Below are positions 1 to 8,398 of a DNA stretch of 64,000 nucleotides, in pieces. The stretch comes from Dinoroseobacter sp049800835. GTDB taxonomy: Bacteria > Pseudomonadota > Alphaproteobacteria > Rhodobacterales > Rhodobacteraceae. The notes under the pieces are model-generated. The model saw nothing but the letters and a program-made list of their open reading frames with translations. It did no database searches and was not told where the DNA came from. The DNA is taken from positions 166,810-230,809 of the forward strand of contig NZ_JBNAFU010000007.1 of the NCBI RefSeq assembly GCF_049800835.1. Direction: 5' to 3'. The position numbers were made by a program, and so were the translations under genes. The number at the start of each line of letters is the position of its first letter. The first letter of the stretch is position 1.

Positions 1-67
1 CGCCCGTATCAGCGTCTGCAACGATATCGTCGAGCGCGTTGTCGCTCTTGGCTTGTGCTTCGGCCAT
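1..67 (-). CDS. N-terminus of a probable TAXI-type TRAP transporter permease (partial)
   Basis: Only the first 22 codons lie in the window; the gene runs off the left edge. It starts ATG-GCC-GAA with an AGGGGGA ribosome binding site just upstream on the minus strand. The visible residues are polar and acidic (MAEAQAKSDNALDD...), with no membrane segment yet. Nothing in these residues identifies the family. The call rests on position: it directly follows a TAXI solute receptor on the same strand, where the fused 4TM/12TM TRAP permease normally lies. Confidence 0.5.
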   Translation of the reverse strand, partial: MAEAQAKSDNALDDIVADADTG

Positions 68-131
68 GATGTCCCCCTGAATGGCGTTGGGTCCCCGGCG
101 AGAGGTTTCGCCGAAGACCTTGATTTACCGG

Positions 132-149
132 GGCAGGTTCAGACCTGCC
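132..149. other. Intercistronic stem-loop between TRAP receptor and permease
   Basis: GGCAGGT and ACCTGCC form a perfect 7-bp stem with a TCAG loop in the 91-nt gap between the receptor stop and the next start. There is no T-run, so a full terminator is unlikely. Hairpins here are common in transporter operons, where they stabilise the abundant receptor mRNA; that role is inferred. Confidence 0.45.
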
Positions 150-158
150 GGGGGTGGA

Positions 159-1124
159 TTACATCCAGCCGCGCTCTGTGTAGTATTTTGCCGCGCCGGG
201 GTGCAGCGGAGCAGAGAGACCGTCCTTGATCATCTCTTCCTCTGTCAGGCGTCCAAAGGCCGGGTGCAGTTTCTTGAAGTCTTCGAAGTTCTCGAAGATC
301 GCCTTCACGAGCACGTAGACCACCTCTTCGGAGGTGCTCATATCGGTCACGAAAGTGGCCTTTGGCCCCCAGGACATCACGTCGCTGTCGTTGCCCGGAT
401 ACATGCCGCCGGGAATGGTGGCTGCCGCGTAGGCCGGATTGGAGGCCAGCACCTTGTCCATGCCCGATGTGCTCAGGTCCAGCAACTTGATATCGCAGGT
501 AGAGGTGGCTTCCATCGTCGACCCGTTCGGCAGGCCAGCAGCCCAGATGGCTGCATCGATCTTGCCGTCGCAGAGCGCCGCGGACTGTTCGGAAGACTTC
601 AACTCGGCAGCGAGCGAGAAGTCATCCGGCGTCACGCCTGCGGCTTCCATCAGAACACCGGCCAGAACACGCGTGCCGGACCCGGGGTTGCCGATGTTGA
701 CCCGCTTGCCCTTCATGTCCATCACGCTCTCGATGCCCGCATCGGCGCGCACCATCACGTGCATCGGTTCGGGGTGGACAGAGAAGACGGCGCGCAGCTC
801 ACCGTAAGGATCGTCGCCGTCAAAGGCGCGCACGCCTTCGATTGCCGCCGACTGTACGTCCGATTGCACAACGCCGAAATCCAGCTCGCCTTCGCGGATG
901 GTGCGGGTGTTGTAGACCGACCCGCCAGTGGACTCGACCGAGCAGCGCACGCCGTGGTCCTTGCGGTCCTTGTTCACCAGACGGCAGATCGCGCCACCAG
1001 TTGGGTAGTATACGCCCGTGACACCGCCGGTGCCGATGGTGATGAACGTCGTCTCCGCATGCGCAGCCCCGCCAGCTACGGCGATGGCCGCTACGGCGGC
1101 AGTCGTTTTCAGTCTTGCAAACAT
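159..1124 (-). CDS. TAXI family TRAP transporter solute-binding protein
   Basis: Periplasmic receptor of a TRAP-associated extracytoplasmic immunogenic (TAXI) uptake system, about 321 residues. The chosen start (MFARLK) gives a classic signal peptide cleaved near AHA-ETTF; a start seven codons upstream would spoil it. After cleavage comes the TAXI pattern TIGTGGVTGVYYPTGG, then STGGSVYNTR and QSDVQ. It follows the RpiR gene by 26 nt on the same strand and precedes the probable permease, so the three likely form one operon. The ligand is unknown; TAXI receptors usually bind small carboxylates such as glutamate or alpha-keto acids. Confidence 0.9.
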   Translation of the reverse strand: MFARLKTTAAVAAIAVAGGAAHAETTFITIGTGGVTGVYYPTGGAICRLVNKDRKDHGVRCSVESTGGSVYNTRTIREGELDFGVVQSDVQSAAIEGVRAFDGDDPYGELRAVFSVHPEPMHVMVRADAGIESVMDMKGKRVNIGNPGSGTRVLAGVLMEAAGVTPDDFSLAAELKSSEQSAALCDGKIDAAIWAAGLPNGSTMEATSTCDIKLLDLSTSGMDKVLASNPAYAAATIPGGMYPGNDSDVMSWGPKATFVTDMSTSEEVVYVLVKAIFENFEDFKKLHPAFGRLTEEEMIKDGLSAPLHPGAAKYYTERGWM

Positions 1125-1150
1125 GTGTAGTCTCCCTTGTTGCAATTGTT

Positions 1151-2026
1151 TTACTTGTCCAGCTCTTGTCTGAGCTTTTTTGTCTGGTCTTCTGTCGCGC
1201 GTATCCGCGCCTCGGCCTCGGGGCCCACGCGGGCAACCAAAAGCGACATTATCGTTTCGATCAACACCAAAGTGGCTACGTAGGAAGAGAAAAAATTGGC
1301 GGTCTCCGTTGGAAGTGCGAACGGATGGTCGGCAAAGGCCATCGCTGGCGAGGTCGGGCTGTCCGTCAGAACAACGGTCGCGAAGCCGTTGTCACGGGCA
1401 ACGCGCAAGGCCCCAAGGGTCTGGTCGGCATATGGCGCCATGGTCAGGCCGATCACGGCATCGCCCGCCCGCATCTGTGCAAAAGACGCCGCGATTGATG
1501 CACCGCCGCGCCCTGCCCTGACCCAGTGTCTGGCGAAATACTGCGCCTGATACGAGAAATGATCCATGATACCCGCGGAGCCCAGCTCCCCGATCAACAC
1601 AACCCTGTCGGCGGCATGCAAGGCATCCACCGCAGCTTCGAGACGCTCCGGTGCGACGGCTTGCGCCAGCACCGAGATGCTGTGCGTACAGATGGCGGAT
1701 TGGCGGTTGAGCAAATGCCCGGCACTGCGATCTCCTTGCTGCAAAGCCCCTGCCCGTTCCGCGAACGGAACAAGACGCTGACCGACGGCGTTTCGACCCG
1801 CCTCGCGCAATTCCTCATAGTCAGCGTACCCCAGAACACGCGCGAGCCGCGAAAACGTCGCCGGGGACACACCGCTTGTCTGCGCGACCGCGCGTAATGA
1901 CCGGGTTGCCAGGTCCACCGGATTGGCCGCCACATAGTCCGCCGCAGTGCGCAATTTCGCGCTCAAGCCGCCATACCTGGCGCTGATCCGGTCTTCGATA
2001 CTTACAAAGGACTGGCCGACACTCAT
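1151..2026 (-). CDS. RpiR/MurR family transcriptional regulator
   Basis: About 291 residues. It has an N-terminal RpiR helix-turn-helix (AVAQTSGVSPATFSRLARVLGY) and a C-terminal SIS domain (VVLIGELGSAGIMDHFSYQAQYF, later VVLTDSPTSPA) that would bind a phosphorylated or small-molecule effector. I chose the ATG at 2026 because longer versions run through palindromes that look like its own operators; there is no strong Shine-Dalgarno, and ATG 2053 is the alternative. It is first in the minus-strand TRAP operon and divergent from the dehydrogenase operon at 2108, so it probably controls both. Confidence 0.88.
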   Translation of the reverse strand: MSVGQSFVSIEDRISARYGGLSAKLRTAADYVAANPVDLATRSLRAVAQTSGVSPATFSRLARVLGYADYEELREAGRNAVGQRLVPFAERAGALQQGDRSAGHLLNRQSAICTHSISVLAQAVAPERLEAAVDALHAADRVVLIGELGSAGIMDHFSYQAQYFARHWVRAGRGGASIAASFAQMRAGDAVIGLTMAPYADQTLGALRVARDNGFATVVLTDSPTSPAMAFADHPFALPTETANFFSSYVATLVLIETIMSLLVARVGPEAEARIRATEDQTKKLRQELDK

Positions 2027-2081
2027 GAAACTGAATGTTTCAATCGTTTCCATTATTGTCAAGTGTCGAAACAAGTGTTTC
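2026..2081. promoter_or_regulatory. Pair of GAAAC/GTTTC palindromes, probable RpiR operators
   Basis: Two inverted repeats lie in the divergent promoter region: TGAAACTGAATGTTTCA (2026-2042) and GAAACAAGTGTTTC (2068-2081). An extra GTTTC half-site sits at 2046-2050. TGAAA(N)TTTCA-type palindromes are known for RpiR-family regulators, and the gene beside them encodes one. The first site abuts the rpiR start and the second lies 27 nt upstream of the dehydrogenase ATG, placed to repress both directions. Confidence 0.6.
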
Positions 2082-2107
2082 ATGGTGTGGCAACAGGAGG
2101 TGCTGTC

Positions 2108-4507
2108 ATGACCGAGTCGCTGCCCGCACATGCATCCGTGGTCGTCATTGGTGGCGGGATCATGGGATGCTCCACGCTATACCATCTGGCCAAGATGGGT
2201 GTCTCGGATGCGATCCTGCTGGAACGCAACAAACTGACCTCTGGCACCACGTGGCATTCGGCGGCACAGGTTCGCGCACTGCGCCACTCGCGGAACCTGA
2301 CACGGATGATCCAATACTCCGTCGACCTCTACGCACAGCTTGAGGCAGAGACGGGTCAATCCGTCGGCTGGATACAGAAAGGCTCGCTTTCGATCGCGAC
2401 CAGACCTGACAGGCTGACGCATATCAAACGGCAGGAAGCGCTCGCGCATGCGTATGGGGTCGATGCCACGTCGATTTCACCGGCGGAGGCGAAAGAGCGC
2501 TGGCCGCTGATGAACGCCGCAGACGTGATCGGCGCCGTCTGGTCCCCCGAGGACGGGCGCGTCAGCCCGTCGGACGTTTGCGCAGCACTGGTAAAAGGGG
2601 CCAAGGCAGCCGGAGCGCGCATTTTCGAAGACACCGGTGTGACCGGCATCTTGACCCGCGATGGCCGTGTGTACGGGGTCGAGACGGCGCGGGGAGTTGT
2701 AACCTGCGATGCGGTGGCTCTGTGCGCGGGGCTCTGGTCGCGGGAGGTCGGTGCAATGGCCGGCGCAGAGGTGCCGCTGCTGGCTTGTGAGCATTTCTAC
2801 CTGCTCACGAAACCTGTCGACGGGATCACCGGCAACATGCCCACGCTGTCGGATCACGACAATCACCTCTACATTCGCGATGACAGTGGCGGTTTGCTGG
2901 TAGGATGCTTCGAACTGATGGGCAAACCCATCGCGCCGGGCGTGCTGGGTCAGGATTTCGCGTTCGGCCTGCTCGGCGAGGATTGGGATCATTTCGAGCC
3001 AATGATGCTGAACGCGTTGCACCGCCTGCCCGCCCTTGAAACCGCCGAAGTCAAGATGCTGCTGAATGGCCCCGAAAGCTTCACTCCTGATGGCACGTTC
3101 ATGCTTGGCGAGACGGCAGAAACGCGCGGACTTTTTCTGGGCTGCGGGATGAATTCCGTCGGGATCGCGTCGGGCGGCGGCGCGGGCATGAACCTCGCGC
3201 ACTGTATTGTCTATGGACACACAGCCTATGACCTGACAGAGGCCGACGCCAAACGCTTTGCGCCGGTGTTCAACTCGGTCGATCACCTGATGGCGCGCGC
3301 GCCGGAAATTCTGGGGACGCATTACGAGATCGCATATCCGGGCCGGCAACTGACCACCGCGCGCGGCTTGCGGACCCTGCCCCTCCATGCCGAGTATCGG
3401 GCTGCGCATGCGGAGTTCGGGCAGGTCTACGGCTGGGAACGGCCTTTGTATTTCGGCGGAACGGCCTCGCCCGAACCAAGCTTCGATCGACCGGACTGGT
3501 TCGATAAGGTCCGAGCCGAGGTGCGCGCCGCCCATGAAGGCGCGGCAATTTTCGACGCCTCTTGTTTTGGCAAGATCGATGTCGCCGGTCCGGACGCCGA
3601 ACCCTTCCTGCTAAGGGTCTGTGCCGGGCACATGGGGCGCGCCCCGGGGTCTGTCATTTATACCGCCATGCTGAACCCTCGCGGCACGTTTCAATCCGAT
3701 CTGACGGCGCAAAGGCTTTCCACCGATCACTACCGCCTGTTTGTCGGTACCAACGCGATAAAGCGGGATCTGGCGTGGCTGCGTGATCATTCGGACGGGT
3801 TCGACGTTGTCTTGCGCGATACGACCGAAGACCACGCGGTGCTGAACCTGATGGGGCCTGAAAGCGCGCGCATTGCGTCCGTCTGCGGTGCCGAAACGCT
3901 GAATGATCTTGGGTACTTCAAGCTGATCCAGTCCGAGGTTGCGGATGTGCCGGTTACGGCGGCGCGTCTGTCTTATGTTGGCGAAGCCGGGTGGGAGTTG
4001 ACCTGTGCCGCAGGCGATGCGCGCAAGCTGTACGCGGCGTTGACCCGTGCCGGGGCAGTTCCGGCAGGGCTTTACGCGCAAACCTCGATGCGGATCGAAA
4101 AGGGTTTCTGCGCAATGGGTCACGAGCTTGACAGTGACGTAACGCCCATTGCCGCCGGACTTGGTTTTGCAACACGAAAGACTGGTGGGTTTATCGGGGC
4201 CGAAGCCCTCGACGAAGCGCGCAAAGCCGGTGCATCTGCAAAGGTCTTTTCCCTGACATTCAAAGACCGCTCAGCCGTTCCGCTCGGCCATGAACCGATT
4301 TACGCGGACGGACAGATCGTCGGCCAAACCACGTCTTGTGCCTATGGGCACAGGGTGGATGCACCGATCGCGCTGGCACATGGCGTGAGGCTTTCCGACC
4401 AGCAAGAGGTTCAGGTCGACATCGCCCGGCGAATGTTTGCGGCAACCGTCACGGTCGGGCCATTGTTCGACCCCGATGGCACGCGGATGAAACGGGTTTT
4501 CGCATGA
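2108..4507 (+). CDS. FAD-dependent oxidoreductase fused to GcvT domain (dimethylglycine/sarcosine dehydrogenase family)
   Basis: A 799-residue demethylating dehydrogenase. The N-terminal DAO fold has the dinucleotide motif VVVIGGGIMGCS and the GTTWHSA motif, whose His covalently carries FAD in dimethylglycine dehydrogenase. A middle FAO_M-type region follows, then a GcvT aminomethyltransferase fold from about residue 430 that would pass the methyl carbon to tetrahydrofolate. Start ATG 2108 is set by AGGAGG at 2095-2100. The stop overlaps the next start (ATGA). The true substrate could be dimethylglycine, sarcosine or another N-methyl compound; the neighbouring BKACE and aminotransferase suggest something less usual. 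Confidence 0.88.
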   Translation: MTESLPAHASVVVIGGGIMGCSTLYHLAKMGVSDAILLERNKLTSGTTWHSAAQVRALRHSRNLTRMIQYSVDLYAQLEAETGQSVGWIQKGSLSIATRPDRLTHIKRQEALAHAYGVDATSISPAEAKERWPLMNAADVIGAVWSPEDGRVSPSDVCAALVKGAKAAGARIFEDTGVTGILTRDGRVYGVETARGVVTCDAVALCAGLWSREVGAMAGAEVPLLACEHFYLLTKPVDGITGNMPTLSDHDNHLYIRDDSGGLLVGCFELMGKPIAPGVLGQDFAFGLLGEDWDHFEPMMLNALHRLPALETAEVKMLLNGPESFTPDGTFMLGETAETRGLFLGCGMNSVGIASGGGAGMNLAHCIVYGHTAYDLTEADAKRFAPVFNSVDHLMARAPEILGTHYEIAYPGRQLTTARGLRTLPLHAEYRAAHAEFGQVYGWERPLYFGGTASPEPSFDRPDWFDKVRAEVRAAHEGAAIFDASCFGKIDVAGPDAEPFLLRVCAGHMGRAPGSVIYTAMLNPRGTFQSDLTAQRLSTDHYRLFVGTNAIKRDLAWLRDHSDGFDVVLRDTTEDHAVLNLMGPESARIASVCGAETLNDLGYFKLIQSEVADVPVTAARLSYVGEAGWELTCAAGDARKLYAALTRAGAVPAGLYAQTSMRIEKGFCAMGHELDSDVTPIAAGLGFATRKTGGFIGAEALDEARKAGASAKVFSLTFKDRSAVPLGHEPIYADGQIVGQTTSCAYGHRVDAPIALAHGVRLSDQQEVQVDIARRMFAATVTVGPLFDPDGTRMKRVFA

Positions 4508-5244
4508 TCATGATTGCCCCCACGGGTGCGAGAAAGACAAAGCGGGACCATCCCGGCTTGCCCATCAGCATTGCCGAAACCGTCGAGGCGACGCGCGCCT
4601 GCGTTGCGGCCGGGGCGGATGCGCTGCACCTGCACGTCCGCAACGGGGCAGGACACCATTCCCTCGACATCGGCCTCTACAAGGAGGCGTTGGCAGAAGT
4701 GCAAGCAACGCTCCCGCGCCTGCCCGTTCAGGTGACGACCGAGGCCGCAGGGGTTTTTGACGTGGCCGCGCAACTGGCCGTCATTCGCGACCTGAAACCC
4801 GATTGGGCCTCTGTCGCGTTGCGAGAGGTCGCGGCGGAACCGGAACTGGCCAGAACACTGTACGAAACGGCCGCGGATCAGGGCACCGAACTCCAGCATA
4901 TCATCTATGACGAAGCGGACGCAGCCCTGCTCGCAGCGCATCAACGCGGCGGGCTGCTGACCGAAGACGCCAGTGTCATACTGGTTCTCGGGCGATATGC
5001 GCAGGACTTTCAATCCGATCCCGCGGATTTGCCCGCGCTGCGGGCCACCCTGCCCCCGGTTGGCAAGTGGATGCTGTGCGCCTTCGGGCGCAACGAGCAT
5101 GCATGCCTGCGCGCAGCCGCAAGACTTGGCGGCGATATGCGGGTTGGTTTCGAGAACTCCCATACAGACGCGGACGGCGTGGCTTGGCCCGACATGGCAA
5201 GCTCGGTCAAGGCACTCCGCAACAGCCTGGAGGCTGCAGAATGA
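4504..5244 (+). CDS. Beta-keto acid cleavage enzyme (BKACE, DUF849 family)
   Basis: About 246 residues. BKACE enzymes condense a beta-keto acid with acetyl-CoA and cleave it to acetoacetate plus a new CoA ester, using Zn. The start overlaps the preceding stop. It begins MIMIAPTGARKTKRDHPGLP, the usual DUF849 entry, and the metal-binding HLHVR motif is at residues 42-46. The late NSHTDADG region fits the C-terminal substrate site. It is somewhat shorter than the usual 270-300 residues. Translational coupling to the dehydrogenase and GNAT genes implies one pathway; the keto-acid substrate is not readable from sequence. Confidence 0.82.
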   Translation: MIMIAPTGARKTKRDHPGLPISIAETVEATRACVAAGADALHLHVRNGAGHHSLDIGLYKEALAEVQATLPRLPVQVTTEAAGVFDVAAQLAVIRDLKPDWASVALREVAAEPELARTLYETAADQGTELQHIIYDEADAALLAAHQRGGLLTEDASVILVLGRYAQDFQSDPADLPALRATLPPVGKWMLCAFGRNEHACLRAAARLGGDMRVGFENSHTDADGVAWPDMASSVKALRNSLEAAE

Positions 5245-5654
5245 TCCTGGTCAGACCCATTGCACAGGCGGCGGAAGCCGCGCCACTTCTGCGCATTTTG
5301 CGAGACAAACTCGATACGCCGACCTTCGAGGCGCGTCTGACCGCCGCTGTTGCGCAAGGCTACAAGGTTGTGGCTGCGTTTGACGGGCATCAGATGATCG
5401 GCGCGCTGGGGTACAGGATCACGTCCGATCTGTGCTGGGGGCGCACGCTCTATATCGATGATCTGGTCGTGGACCCCGGCGCGCGCGGCAAAGGCACCGG
5501 TCGGCGGTTGCTTGAAGAAGCGCACTCTCTGGCCAAAGGCTGTGATACGATGCGGCTGTGCAGCGGGCTTTCCCGGCATGATGCACACCGCTTTTACGAG
5601 GCAAACGGCTTTGATCGTTTCAGCCTCCAGTTCGTCGCAAGGATGGAAGGGTAA
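5241..5654 (+). CDS. GNAT family N-acetyltransferase
   Basis: A 137-residue single-domain acetyltransferase. The acetyl-CoA pyrophosphate loop is clear in motif A, DDLVVDPGARGKGTGRRLL (R-G-x-G-x-G type), and the C-terminal motif B is FYEANGFDRF. The ATG at 5241 overlaps the stop of the BKACE gene, and the next gene starts 4 nt after its stop. The acceptor is unknown; it may acetylate an amine intermediate or a by-product of the aminotransferase. Confidence 0.85.
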   Translation: MILVRPIAQAAEAAPLLRILRDKLDTPTFEARLTAAVAQGYKVVAAFDGHQMIGALGYRITSDLCWGRTLYIDDLVVDPGARGKGTGRRLLEEAHSLAKGCDTMRLCSGLSRHDAHRFYEANGFDRFSLQFVARMEG

Positions 5655-5658
5655 TCCG

Positions 5659-6984
5659 ATGTCCCATGTCTTTCCGCGCCACACGCGCAACCTGCCGCCA
5701 ATGGCCGTACGTGGTGAAGGTTGCTACCTTTATGACGAGAGCGGCAAAGCGTATCTGGACGGCTCGGGCGGCGCGGCAGTGTCCTGCCTCGGCCATGGTG
5801 ACCCGGATGTGATCGGCGCGGTTCAGGCGCAAGTCGGCGCTTTGGCCTTTGCCCATACCGGTTTTTTCACGTCTGAGCCTGCTGAGGCATTGGCCGACCT
5901 GTTGGTGGCACACGCCCCGGGCGCGGTGGACCGGGTGTATTTCGTCTCGGGCGGATCTGAAGCGACGGAAGCCGCGATCAAGCTCGCACGCCAGTTCTTT
6001 GTGGAAACCGGTCAACCCGAACGCCGTCACCTGATCGCACGCAAGCAAAGCTATCATGGCAACACCCTCGGGGCGCTTGCGGCGGGTGGAAACGAATGGC
6101 GCAGGGCCCAGTTTGCACCGCTGCTGATCGACGTGACCCACATTGCCCCTTGCTACGAATATGTTTTGCGAGACGACGATGAAAGCGCCTTTGACTACGG
6201 TCAGCGCGCGGCCGGGGAGTTGGAGGCGGAGATCCTGCGTCTCGGACCGGAAACAGTGATGGCGTTCATGGCGGAACCAGTCGTGGGCGCGACGCTTGGC
6301 GCGGTGCCTGCGGTGGAGGGGTACTTCAAACGTATTCGTGAGATCTGCGACCGCTACGGCGTCTTGCTGATCCTAGACGAAGTGATGTGCGGGATGGGGC
6401 GCACCGGACACCTGTTCGCATGCGAGGCCGACGGGATCGCTCCTGACATTCTGTGCATAGCAAAAGGTCTGGGTGCGGGTTATCAGCCGATCGGCGCAAT
6501 GCTCTGTAGCAAGCAGATTTACGAAACGATTGAGGCCGGGACCGGGCTGTTCCAGCATGGGCACACTTACCTGGGCCATCCGGTTGCCGCCGCCGCAGGA
6601 CATGCCGTTGTCAACAAGCTGCTCGACCAAGACCTCGTAAGCCGCGCCCGAGATCAGGGGGAGAAGCTTGCCGCCGCTCTAAGCGCCCGGTTCGGCCAAC
6701 ACCCGCATGTGGGCGACATGCGCGGGCGCGGGCTGTTTCAGGGGCTGGAACTGGTCGAAGACCGCGAAGCGAAAACACCTTTCGATCCCGGCCGCAGGCT
6801 GGCGGGCAAGATCAAATCTGCGGCTTTCGAGGCCGGGTTGATCTGTTACCCGATGGCCGGCACGCGCGACGGCAAATCCGGTGATCACGTGCTGCTAGCC
6901 CCGCCTTTCATCATCTCGAACGACCAGATCGGCGAGCTTGTGGACAAGCTGGACAGCGCGTTCAGGACCGCGCTGTCGCAGTGA
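5659..6984 (+). CDS. Class III (omega) aminotransferase, PLP-dependent
   Basis: A 441-residue fold-type I aminotransferase. It has the class III signature LILDEVMCGMGRTG and the PLP lysine in CIAKGLGAGYQPIGAM; GSEATEAAIKLARQ forms the phosphate-binding region. The start at 5659 is 4 nt after the GNAT stop. Family members transfer amino groups from omega-amino acids, diamines or beta-amino acids to pyruvate or 2-oxoglutarate. As last gene of the operon it probably feeds a beta- or gamma-keto acid to the BKACE enzyme; this is inference. Confidence 0.88.
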   Translation: MSHVFPRHTRNLPPMAVRGEGCYLYDESGKAYLDGSGGAAVSCLGHGDPDVIGAVQAQVGALAFAHTGFFTSEPAEALADLLVAHAPGAVDRVYFVSGGSEATEAAIKLARQFFVETGQPERRHLIARKQSYHGNTLGALAAGGNEWRRAQFAPLLIDVTHIAPCYEYVLRDDDESAFDYGQRAAGELEAEILRLGPETVMAFMAEPVVGATLGAVPAVEGYFKRIREICDRYGVLLILDEVMCGMGRTGHLFACEADGIAPDILCIAKGLGAGYQPIGAMLCSKQIYETIEAGTGLFQHGHTYLGHPVAAAAGHAVVNKLLDQDLVSRARDQGEKLAAALSARFGQHPHVGDMRGRGLFQGLELVEDREAKTPFDPGRRLAGKIKSAAFEAGLICYPMAGTRDGKSGDHVLLAPPFIISNDQIGELVDKLDSAFRTALSQ

Positions 6985-6991
6985 GAAAGCC

Positions 6992-7168
6992 TCAGGCGAC
7001 TTCCAGCGCCGCTTCTCGGGCAAGGCGCGGGATCGCGGTGCGGCTGATCCCGAGGTCCGTCAGGTCACGTTCGGACATGTAGTTGAGTTCCGCAGTGACC
7101 TGTCGCACGACTGCACGACGGCGCAGAAACAAGGAAATAGCGGAGCGGGTGGCTGCAAGACGGGCCAT
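6992..7168 (-). CDS. DUF1127 (YjiS-like) small protein
   Basis: A 58-residue basic protein starting MARLAATRSAISLF. The DUF1127 core RRRAVVRQVTAELNYMSERDLTDLGISRTAIPRLAREAA is visible in full. Small DUF1127 proteins of alphaproteobacteria are linked to phosphate or stress responses and RNA binding. The stop lies 7 nt from the convergent aminotransferase stop. It lies downstream of iolB on the same strand after a 137-nt gap, so it may have its own promoter. Confidence 0.85.
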   Translation of the reverse strand: MARLAATRSAISLFLRRRAVVRQVTAELNYMSERDLTDLGISRTAIPRLAREAALEVA

Positions 7169-7305
7169 AGCGGTAAATCCCTTGAACGGACGCAGGTCGC
7201 ACCGTGCGACTGCGGTCGCTGCATGATCTACGTCTTCGCTGCACCTGCACAAGCGCTGGAATCGGCAATGCTGCCATGCAGAAAATTCAAGGCTCCACGC
7301 GGCGG

Positions 7306-8115
7306 TTAATCCGCTTCGCGCGCCATGATCCAGCTGTGGTCGGGATGGGTCTTGAACCGCCACTTGCGGCGCGGCCCGGCCATAACGTTGAGGTAATACA
7401 TCTCGTACCCGTATGGCGCGCCACAAGGGTGGTGGCCGCGCGGAACGAGCACCACATCGTGGTCTGACACCGCAATGGTTTCATCAAGGCTCCCGTCTTC
7501 GGTAAACACCCGCTGCACACCAAAACCCTGCGCGGGATTCAGGCGGTGATAATAGGTCTCCTCCAGATAGGTGATGTTCGGATAGTCGTCCTCGTCATGG
7601 CGATGGGGCGGGTACGAAGACCAGTGCCCGGACGGTGTGAACACCTCTGTCACAAGCAAGCTGTCGGCAACGTCACGATCCTCCATCGCGATATTATGAA
7701 TGAAACGGGTGTTGGTGCCCTTGCCTCGTTCGGTCAGATGAATACCCGCGGGACCGATGATCTGGGCCAGATGTGCGCCCTGCCCCGGTGCCGAGCATAC
7801 GGCAAGCGTGCAATCGGTTTCGGCGCGGGCCAACCACTCACAGCCCGGCGGAGCGTAGGCACAATGCGGCGGCGTGCGTTCAAATACGTTCATTCGCGCG
7901 CCCATGACCCCGAAATCCTGACCGCCGGCTGCCATCTGGGCTTTCCCTTCTATCAGAACAAGGATGACTTCGCGCGTGCCCGTGCTTGATGAAACAGTCT
8001 CACCCGGCTGCATCCGGTGCAGATCGAAGCCGACATACTCCCATCCCGCGACCTCGGGCGTGATGGCATGGACGTGGCCCTGCGTGCCGGTTGGGGACCT
8101 CTTCAGATGTGACAT
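7306..8115 (-). CDS. iolB: 5-deoxy-glucuronate isomerase
   Basis: A 269-residue KduI/IolB cupin-type isomerase that converts 5-deoxy-D-glucuronate to 2-deoxy-5-keto-gluconate in inositol breakdown. The IolB hallmarks are all present: SSYPPHRHDEDD (metal ligands), the ETYYHRLNPAQGFG block, DVVLVPRGHHP and YYLNVMAGP near the end. It lies at the end of the inositol-type ABC transporter operon. A more divergent IolB-family protein is encoded at 18638-19480; this copy matches the canonical family better. Confidence 0.93.
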   Translation of the reverse strand: MSHLKRSPTGTQGHVHAITPEVAGWEYVGFDLHRMQPGETVSSSTGTREVILVLIEGKAQMAAGGQDFGVMGARMNVFERTPPHCAYAPPGCEWLARAETDCTLAVCSAPGQGAHLAQIIGPAGIHLTERGKGTNTRFIHNIAMEDRDVADSLLVTEVFTPSGHWSSYPPHRHDEDDYPNITYLEETYYHRLNPAQGFGVQRVFTEDGSLDETIAVSDHDVVLVPRGHHPCGAPYGYEMYYLNVMAGPRRKWRFKTHPDHSWIMAREAD

Positions 8116-8145
8116 CGAAACCCTCTAGAAGTCGAATGACGGTGC

Positions 8146-8382
8146 TCAGCGTCTTTCATCCAAGTCGAACGCGACGAAGAACTGGTACCCAACATAAGCG
8201 CAGATCCCGGCAGCCAGCGCTGCCCAGTAAGGGCTGCCGTAGACAAGTTCGACGATGATCCAGAGCACCATCACAGCACTCGTCAGCACCCGACGCCAGA
8301 GGGGTTTGAAGAAAGGTATCCGCACATCAAGCGCCGGGTGTCGGCGGCGGCGCGCAGATGAGGTGTCATGTTCCTTGGTCAT
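8146..8382 (-). CDS. Small two-helix membrane protein in the inositol transport operon
   Basis: A 78-residue protein (start MTKEHD) with a basic N-terminus (SARRRRH) and two probable membrane helices at about residues 32-48 and 52-71, ending in a charged DLDERR tail. I recognise no named family. It sits between the ABC ATPase (16 nt upstream) and iolB (30 nt downstream) on the same strand, so it is co-transcribed with the importer. The ribosome binding site is weak; a longer version starting at 8436 would overlap the ATPase and is less likely. Confidence 0.65.
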   Translation of the reverse strand: MTKEHDTSSARRRRHPALDVRIPFFKPLWRRVLTSAVMVLWIIVELVYGSPYWAALAAGICAYVGYQFFVAFDLDERR

Positions 8383-8398
8383 GTGCCACACCCGCACG

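Noticed and set aside
81..1130. Long open frame of 349 codons on the plus strand opposite the TAXI receptor gene
   Set aside because: Its translation is rich in His, Arg and Gly with no family pattern, while the minus strand has a clear signal peptide and TAXI motifs. It is an antisense shadow caused by high GC.
2477..3535. Minus-strand frame of 352 codons inside the GcvT-fused dehydrogenase
   Set aside because: No recognisable domain and no ribosome binding site; the plus strand encodes a full-length known enzyme there.
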